Shown here in pieces: positions 22,922 to 26,513 of a stretch of 26,513 nt of DNA. The position numbers were made by a program, and so were the translations under genes. Every line of letters begins with the position of its first letter. The first letter of the stretch is position 1. The stretch covers positions 1-26,513 of the forward strand of contig CATZCM010000021.1 in NCBI GenBank assembly GCA_958417225.1, given 5' to 3'. Source of the stretch: an uncultured Eubacteriales bacterium. Its GTDB lineage: Bacteria; Bacillota; Clostridia; Oscillospirales; Acutalibacteraceae. Under the pieces are notes generated by a model. It saw only the letters and a program-made list of their open reading frames with translations, had not been told where the DNA came from and ran no database searches.

Positions 22922-23824
22922 ATGTCAATTTTTTTGAATAGGGAATTTAATAATAATAAATTTGAATTAATGAATCAAGACGAGTATTTTGTGGATAAAA
23001 CCCGTATGATAAGCCAATTTAGTGATATTGCAGGTAAGATGGACAGATACATTTGCATAACTTACTCGTCAGCGTAGATTTAGCAAAACCGTAAATGCAA
23101 TGATGCTAGAGTGTTATTATTCAAAATTCTGATTTTAAATATTTATTCGACAAACTCAATATCGCAAGTGCTCCGTTGTAGCTAGACCACTTGAACAGTT
23201 ATAATGTGATTTATTTAACGCTCAATGAGAAATCTAAACCAAACTGTACTTATGAGAATTTCTGTGAAATCTTGCTAGAATAGTATATGTCAGAAAAAAT
23301 CAGCTTGAATACTCGTGAAGTAGTTTTGTCGGTAATGACGATTTAGAATTTTTGAATCTATTATTATGAAGAGTTGCGAATTTCAAATGGGAGAAATTGC
23401 AAATCTAGTTTTACAGTCAAATGAAATGCTTGAGGTTACAATCAAAAAAAGGTACCAAGACGATAAAACGTTGATTAAAGAGGTGCATAACATAAATATC
23501 CCAGTAATCAAGTACAACGACAAAATTTCACTTGCGTGCGTAATTATGCTTGTGTGTCTGAATGAGAGGTCTAATTACAAAATTGTGTGAGATGTCTGTT
23601 GATATCGAATTTGAGAATTTTGTCTTTTATTTGCCCAATAAGTCAAAACCAGTATTTATTATTGAACTGAAAAAAGACGTTACTTAGAACGAAGTATTAC
23701 AGTGAATCTGAGAAAAGTGTTACGCTAAGTTTCTTGACGGATATGTAGGACAAAAGCTTGCAGTGGGGATTTCATATGACAGCCGCCAAAAAAAACATAT
23801 AAAGTTAAAATTGAGGACATTTAA
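22922..23824 (+). pseudogene. Degenerate AAA-ATPase-like / PD-(D/E)XK nuclease family gene
   Basis: The start reads MSIFLNREFNNNKFELMN then YFVDKT, matching the start of the large family of AAA-ATPase-like proteins (DUF1703 type) common in gut anaerobes. The frame then shifts near 23050; QRRFSKTVNAMMLECYYSK, equivalent to the family's RRFGKS P-loop, sits in another frame and ends at a stop. Further pieces include DFKYLFDKLNIASAPL and YNVIYLTLNEKS. A later open piece (23366-23590) has IPVIKYNDKISLACVI, the nuclease-side linker. KPVFIIELKKD near 23650 is the E-x-K nuclease motif, and GISYDSRQKKH lies near the end. At least four frameshifts or stops make it non-functional. The promoter and ribosome binding site remain intact. 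Confidence 0.9.
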
Positions 23825-23872
23825 TGCAATCATCCTATTTATAAAATGGTAATGATTTTCGACGTAATTGTT

Positions 23873-23901
23873 TTGAGTTTATCAGGTATTTAATATATGA
23901 T
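23873..23901 (+). promoter_or_regulatory. Possible SigA promoter of the GNAT gene
   Basis: TTGAGT (23873-23878) and TATGAT (23896-23901) are separated by 17 bases, about 40 bases before the start codon. The -10 matches five of six consensus bases. Confidence 0.5.
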
Positions 23902-23942
23902 TTGTAAAACTTAAAATAAATATTTAAAAAGGGGTAATTACA

Positions 23943-24626
23943 TTGAGAAAACGCTTATTTGCTTTTGGATTAATTTTATGTTTTTTTAGCACTTTTTTTG
24001 CTTTTAATTGTGCTGCTATGGAAAATGATTTTGATGATGTATTGAATAGGACCTTTGAAACTAAACGCTTAGTTTTATCAAAAACATCAGATGATGATTT
24101 AACTTTTTTGGCCGAATATTTAATGGATAAAGATGTGACTAGGTTTTTGGATGTAACAACTGAGGATGGATTTACTTGTTTTGATGATGCTCTTTGTTAC
24201 TTGAAAGGTGGTTCTGAAGGTGATGTTAGTGGTGCTTATACTATTAGATTAAGAGAAAGCCGAGTGCCAATTGGACAAATTACCGTTAATTTTTATGGGG
24301 ATCCAGATGATATGGCTAGTGTTGCACTTGGTTATTGGATTGCAAAAGATTTTCAAGGTAATGGTTTGGCGAAAGAAGCCGTTTTACGCGTTTTTAAAGA
24401 ATTGCTTGATGATTCACGGATTAGAGTAGTTAATGTAAGTGTAGATGCTCGAAATATAGCCTCAATTAATCTAATCTATAAGATGGTTGATTTCCTTGGT
24501 GATTGTGGAGATGTGAATTTGAATTGTTCAAGTTATGATTTTAAAGATATAGAAGTAAAAGGAAATTTAATTCCACGAATTTTGTTTCATGTATTTAATT
24601 TTGAAAAAGTTTTAGTGAAGGAATAA
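23943..24626 (+). CDS. GNAT-family N-acetyltransferase with an N-terminal signal peptide
   Basis: 227 residues. GNAT enzymes move an acetyl group from acetyl-CoA to an amine. Residues 38-190 show the RimJ/RimL-like layout: ETKRLVLSK at the start, PIGQITVNFY, LGYWIAKDFQGNGLAKEAV with the acetyl-CoA loop Q-G-N-G-L-A, and VDARNIASINLIYKMVDF near the end. Unusually, residues 1-25 form a clear signal sequence: MRKR, then a hydrophobic core, then a likely cleavage after CAA. The start is TTG with AAGGGG nine bases upstream; the next Met is at residue 26, just after the predicted cleavage site. A cytoplasmic form could start there but would lack a good ribosome binding site. Export of an acetyl-CoA-dependent enzyme is odd, since acetyl-CoA is absent outside the cell unless it reaches a host cell. 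The target is unknown. Confidence 0.85.
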   Translation: MRKRLFAFGLILCFFSTFFAFNCAAMENDFDDVLNRTFETKRLVLSKTSDDDLTFLAEYLMDKDVTRFLDVTTEDGFTCFDDALCYLKGGSEGDVSGAYTIRLRESRVPIGQITVNFYGDPDDMASVALGYWIAKDFQGNGLAKEAVLRVFKELLDDSRIRVVNVSVDARNIASINLIYKMVDFLGDCGDVNLNCSSYDFKDIEVKGNLIPRILFHVFNFEKVLVKE

Positions 24627-24770
24627 AAGCGTAGATTTATATGGATGGACCTTTAAGTGGAAAAAATGCTCTTTTGAAAAATAAGGTTGCAATTAGAAGA
24701 TTTGTGTGGTGATTTGTTAGTAATAAACCTATTTGTTTAATGAATGGTTATTTAGTTGTAATAAAAAATA

Positions 24771-24845
24771 GCAGTTGATTTACTGTGTATCCTGAAAGTT
24801 AGATGTTTTTGGGATTGTATAGTATAGTCAACTGCATTTTTTTTG
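24771..24845 (+). terminator. Stem-loop with T-tail downstream of the GNAT gene
   Basis: GCAGTTGA (24771-24778) and TCAACTGC (24828-24835) pair perfectly and are followed by eight or more T. An A-run precedes the stem, so it could work in both directions. The 49-base loop is long and contains a partial ATCC/GGGAT pairing. It starts 145 bases past the GNAT stop. Confidence 0.55.
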
Positions 24846-24979
24846 CTAAGTTTGATTAGTAATTTTGAAAAGTAAGTCCTTAATATGACTTTGGGTAATA
24901 GTATTTTGTTGCTAGATGATTTCATTTATAGGATTGTTTTTTCTAAATAAGGATGGCTTTAACGATACGCTAAGCCTAG

Positions 24980-25009
24980 TTACCACGAAATGTATATTCT
25001 GTGGTAAAA
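24980..25009. repeat. Left copy of a 30-bp inverted, near-palindromic repeat
   Basis: The copy begins TTACCACGAAATG and its own second half is nearly the reverse complement of its first half, ending in GTGGTAAAA. An exact inverted copy lies at 25293-25322. See that entry and the element entry for interpretation. Confidence 0.9.
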
Positions 25010-25113
25010 ATCATCATGGCTAATAACTTCATTGCATAAATCTTAAAATTAATTTTTGCATATATATGCATTATATTATAATATGTTGCAAAAGTCAACA
25101 AATTATTGCTGTT

Positions 25114-25140
25114 AACTCGATTTGAATTGAGTTTTTGTTG
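25114..25140 (+). terminator. Weak stem with T-tail inside the candidate element
   Basis: AACTCGATT and AATTGAGTT pair almost perfectly (one G-T wobble) with a very tight loop, followed by TTTTTGTTGTTTT. There is no gene directly before it, so its role is doubtful. Confidence 0.3.
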
Positions 25141-25292
25141 TTTTGCTAAAAAAGTGCAGATGAAATAATACTATTTTACTAAAATAACTGTAAATGATTG
25201 AGTTATAAGGTGTTTATTCATAAAGCGAATCCGTTTATATTTTAAATTTGTGTAAGTATACTTTTGGGTTATTTTGTTAACTTTAGCACTGC

Positions 25293-25322
25293 TTTTACCA
25301 CAGAATATACATTTCGTGGTAA
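25293..25322. repeat. Right copy of the 30-bp inverted, near-palindromic repeat
   Basis: This is the exact reverse complement of 24980-25009, over 30 of 30 bases; identity stops immediately on both sides. TACCAC and GTGGTA form the outer arms of the palindrome. Perfect conservation of both copies against an otherwise worn background suggests recent origin or selection. Confidence 0.9.
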
Positions 25323-25559
25323 ATTGAAGTAAAGGAATTTACATGGCAATTGAGTATGGACGGGGGTGTGAAAATATGTGATATTGATTTAAGGGTTTGA
25401 AAACAAATACTGATGAAAGGAAGGGATTTAAATGATGACTTGTAGTTTGGTTTTATTATGTTAATTTAATATGTGGAAACTATTATGAAACAATGATTCA
25501 GATTTTTAGCTTTAATTTGCTTTAACAAAACAATAATTTTTGTTTGGAGGGATTTATGG

Positions 25560-26513
25560 ATGAAAAGTAAAACTTGGTCGCTGTTTTTGTCTTTGGTAAT
25601 GATGGCGTTAATGCTGCCAGCGCTTCAATTGCGTGCTAGAGCGGAGGAGTTTGAATTTAACGGTCTAAGGTATGTATATTCTAGTGATTATTCGTCTGTA
25701 TATGTTGTTGGGTACGGAGAGGGATTAAGTGCAGATCTTATAATACCAGAAGAAATTGAGGTCGATGGTACTACTTATCCTATAAGTTATATAGGTTCTA
25801 ATGCATTTGAAAATTGTACTAGTTTAGACTCCGTGAAGATACCGAGTAGTGTAGAAAGTATAGGTGATTTGGCATTTAGTAGTTGTACTAGTTTAAAATC
25901 TGTGATTATTTCAGAAGGTGTGAAAAGTATAGGAAATACTGCATTTAGTAGTTGTACTAGTTTAAAATCTGTGACTATTTCAGAAGGTGTAGAAAGTATA
26001 GGAGGTAGCGCATTTGAAAATTGTATTAGCTTAGAATCCGTGATGATACCAGGTAGTGTAGAAAATATATGGTATGCTGCGTTTAAAGATTGTACTAATT
26101 TAAAGTCTGTGACTATTTCAGAAGGTGTGAAAAGTATAATAGGTAGCGCATTTGAAAATTGTACTAGTTTAGAGTCCGTGACAATACCGAGTAGTGTAGA
26201 AAGTATAGACGATAGAGCTTTTTATATATGCAGTAACTTGAAATCAGTGATTATTTCAGAAGGTGTGAAAAGTATAGGAATTTCTGCATTTAGTAGTTGT
26301 ATTAGTTTAAAATCTGTGACTATTTCAGAAGGTGTGAAAAGTATAGGAAATATGGCATTTGGTGGTTGTACTAGTTTAGAGTCCGTGACAATACCGAGTA
26401 GTGTAGAAAGTATAGGTGATTTTGCATTTAGTAGTTGTGATAGTTTAAAATCAGTGGTTATTTCAGAAGGTGTGAAAAGTATAGGAAATATGGCATTTGG
26501 TGGTTGTACTAGT
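25560..26513 (+). CDS. BspA-type leucine-rich repeat surface protein (3' end missing)
   Basis: 318 residues are visible and the frame is open to the window end. The start is the ATG at 25560, with GGAGGG eight bases upstream; an ATG at 25556 runs into a stop after four codons. Residues 1-28 are a signal peptide (MKSKTW, hydrophobic core, likely cleavage after ARA). A short N-terminal region includes YISYIG-like sequence, and from residue 79 there are ten 23-residue BspA/LRR_5 units of the form IGxxAFxxCTSLKSVxIxxGVxS, most with one Cys. Such proteins are exported and often act in adhesion to host cells or polymers. The total length and any cell-wall anchor lie beyond the window. It is transcribed away from the GNAT gene, on the same strand, after 930 bases. 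Confidence 0.92.
   Translation, partial: MKSKTWSLFLSLVMMALMLPALQLRARAEEFEFNGLRYVYSSDYSSVYVVGYGEGLSADLIIPEEIEVDGTTYPISYIGSNAFENCTSLDSVKIPSSVESIGDLAFSSCTSLKSVIISEGVKSIGNTAFSSCTSLKSVTISEGVESIGGSAFENCISLESVMIPGSVENIWYAAFKDCTNLKSVTISEGVKSIIGSAFENCTSLESVTIPSSVESIDDRAFYICSNLKSVIISEGVKSIGISAFSSCISLKSVTISEGVKSIGNMAFGGCTSLESVTIPSSVESIGDFAFSSCDSLKSVVISEGVKSIGNMAFGGCTS
25794..26513 (+). repeat. 69-bp BspA LRR tandem repeat array (more than ten copies)
   Basis: Units of 69 bp start at 25794 and recur every 69 bases to the window end (ten full copies plus a partial one). Neighbouring units are very similar at the DNA level, for example those at 26346 and 26484, which share their first 30 bases, so copy number may change by recombination. 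Units ending in IPSSVESIG alternate irregularly with units ending in ISEGVKSIG. Confidence 0.95.

Larger units (their letters stand above)
24980..25322. mobile_element. Candidate 343-bp MITE-like element bounded by perfect 30-bp inverted repeats
   Basis: Two perfect 30-bp inverted repeats bound 283 bases without a gene. The outer ends are TTACC and GGTAA, so a TA dinucleotide stands near each end, as expected for a Tc1/mariner or IS630-type target. The interior is AT-rich with no transposase. I cannot see a longer target-site duplication. The alternative is a pair of operators, since each repeat is itself a near-palindrome. Confidence 0.4.
24627..25559. other. Long intergenic region before the BspA-like gene
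   Basis: About 930 AT-rich bases with no gene I can support. It contains a stem-loop with T-tail (24771-24845), two inverted 30-bp copies of a near-palindrome (24980-25009 and 25293-25322) and a weak stem with T-tail between them (25114-25140). Two very short frames have ribosome binding sites: ATG at 25343 (12 codons) and ATG at 25432 (10 codons: MMTCSLVLLC). A 23-codon frame at 24640 with a KOW-like look is probably chance. The region may be worn-down mobile or gene-remnant DNA. Confidence 0.6.

Noticed and set aside
24640..24711. A 23-codon frame reading like a KOW motif (DGPLSGKNALLK) of a NusG/LoaP-type protein.
   Set aside because: It is too short, has no ribosome binding site, and its upstream frame is closed at once. 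It could be a relic, but I cannot support it.
25794..26513. The repeated DNA near the right end as a CRISPR array.
   Set aside because: The repeats are adjacent, in frame and 69 bp long with no unique spacers; they encode leucine-rich repeats.

Overview
The window is AT-rich DNA from a Gram-positive bacterium, most likely a Clostridia-type Bacillota (an Oscillospirales/Ruminococcaceae-like lineage is my guess). The signs are AGGAGG-type ribosome binding sites, frequent TTG and GTG starts, textbook SigA promoters, an HPr with the regulatory Ser46, a DacF-type carboxypeptidase, an FHA-SEDS fusion and a TSCPD protein. A BspA-type leucine-rich surface protein, a wrecked AAA-ATPase-like/PD-(D/E)XK gene and several enzymes with eroded active sites suggest a host- or gut-associated organism whose genome is decaying in places.

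Layout. Positions 1-846 hold the 3' part of an unknown protein with 22-residue Ser/Gly-rich tandem repeats. A tRNA gene with anticodon CAU follows, with its own promoter and terminator. On the minus strand, 1458-2794 is a translationally coupled pair: a DUF4255/Pvc16-type protein (a contractile-injection-system tail-cap family) and a beta-rich partner. From 2896 to 7916 come housekeeping genes: dus, then holA-glmS-flippase. 8058-11104 is a cell-wall pair, an FHA-domain SEDS glycosyltransferase and a class B PBP, closed by a strong bidirectional terminator. 11191-13021 (minus) carries an orphan MalK/MsmK-type ATPase and a metallophosphoesterase lacking several metal ligands. 13108-22478 is a long co-directional run: DacF-type carboxypeptidase, ptsH, ptsI, nadE, a TSCPD protein, a flavin-reductase-like protein, an SDR, a CDF metal exporter and a DAO-family protein without FAD motifs.

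From 22479 onward the DNA changes character. It holds hairpins, an AAA-ATPase-like pseudogene, a GNAT acetyltransferase with a signal peptide, an intergenic stretch with two perfect 30-bp inverted copies of a near-palindrome, and the start of a BspA-like repeat protein that runs off the end.

How the genes work together: the SEDS/PBP pair and the carboxypeptidase build and trim peptidoglycan, and GlmS feeds the same pathway with glucosamine-6-phosphate. HPr and EI are the general PTS proteins, and the orphan ATPase may energise sugar ABC importers encoded elsewhere. The most interesting items are the orphan injection-system-like pair, the exported GNAT enzyme, a start codon apparently bridged to its Shine-Dalgarno sequence by a hairpin, the paired palindromes at 24980-25322, and the intact but catalytically hollow enzymes.
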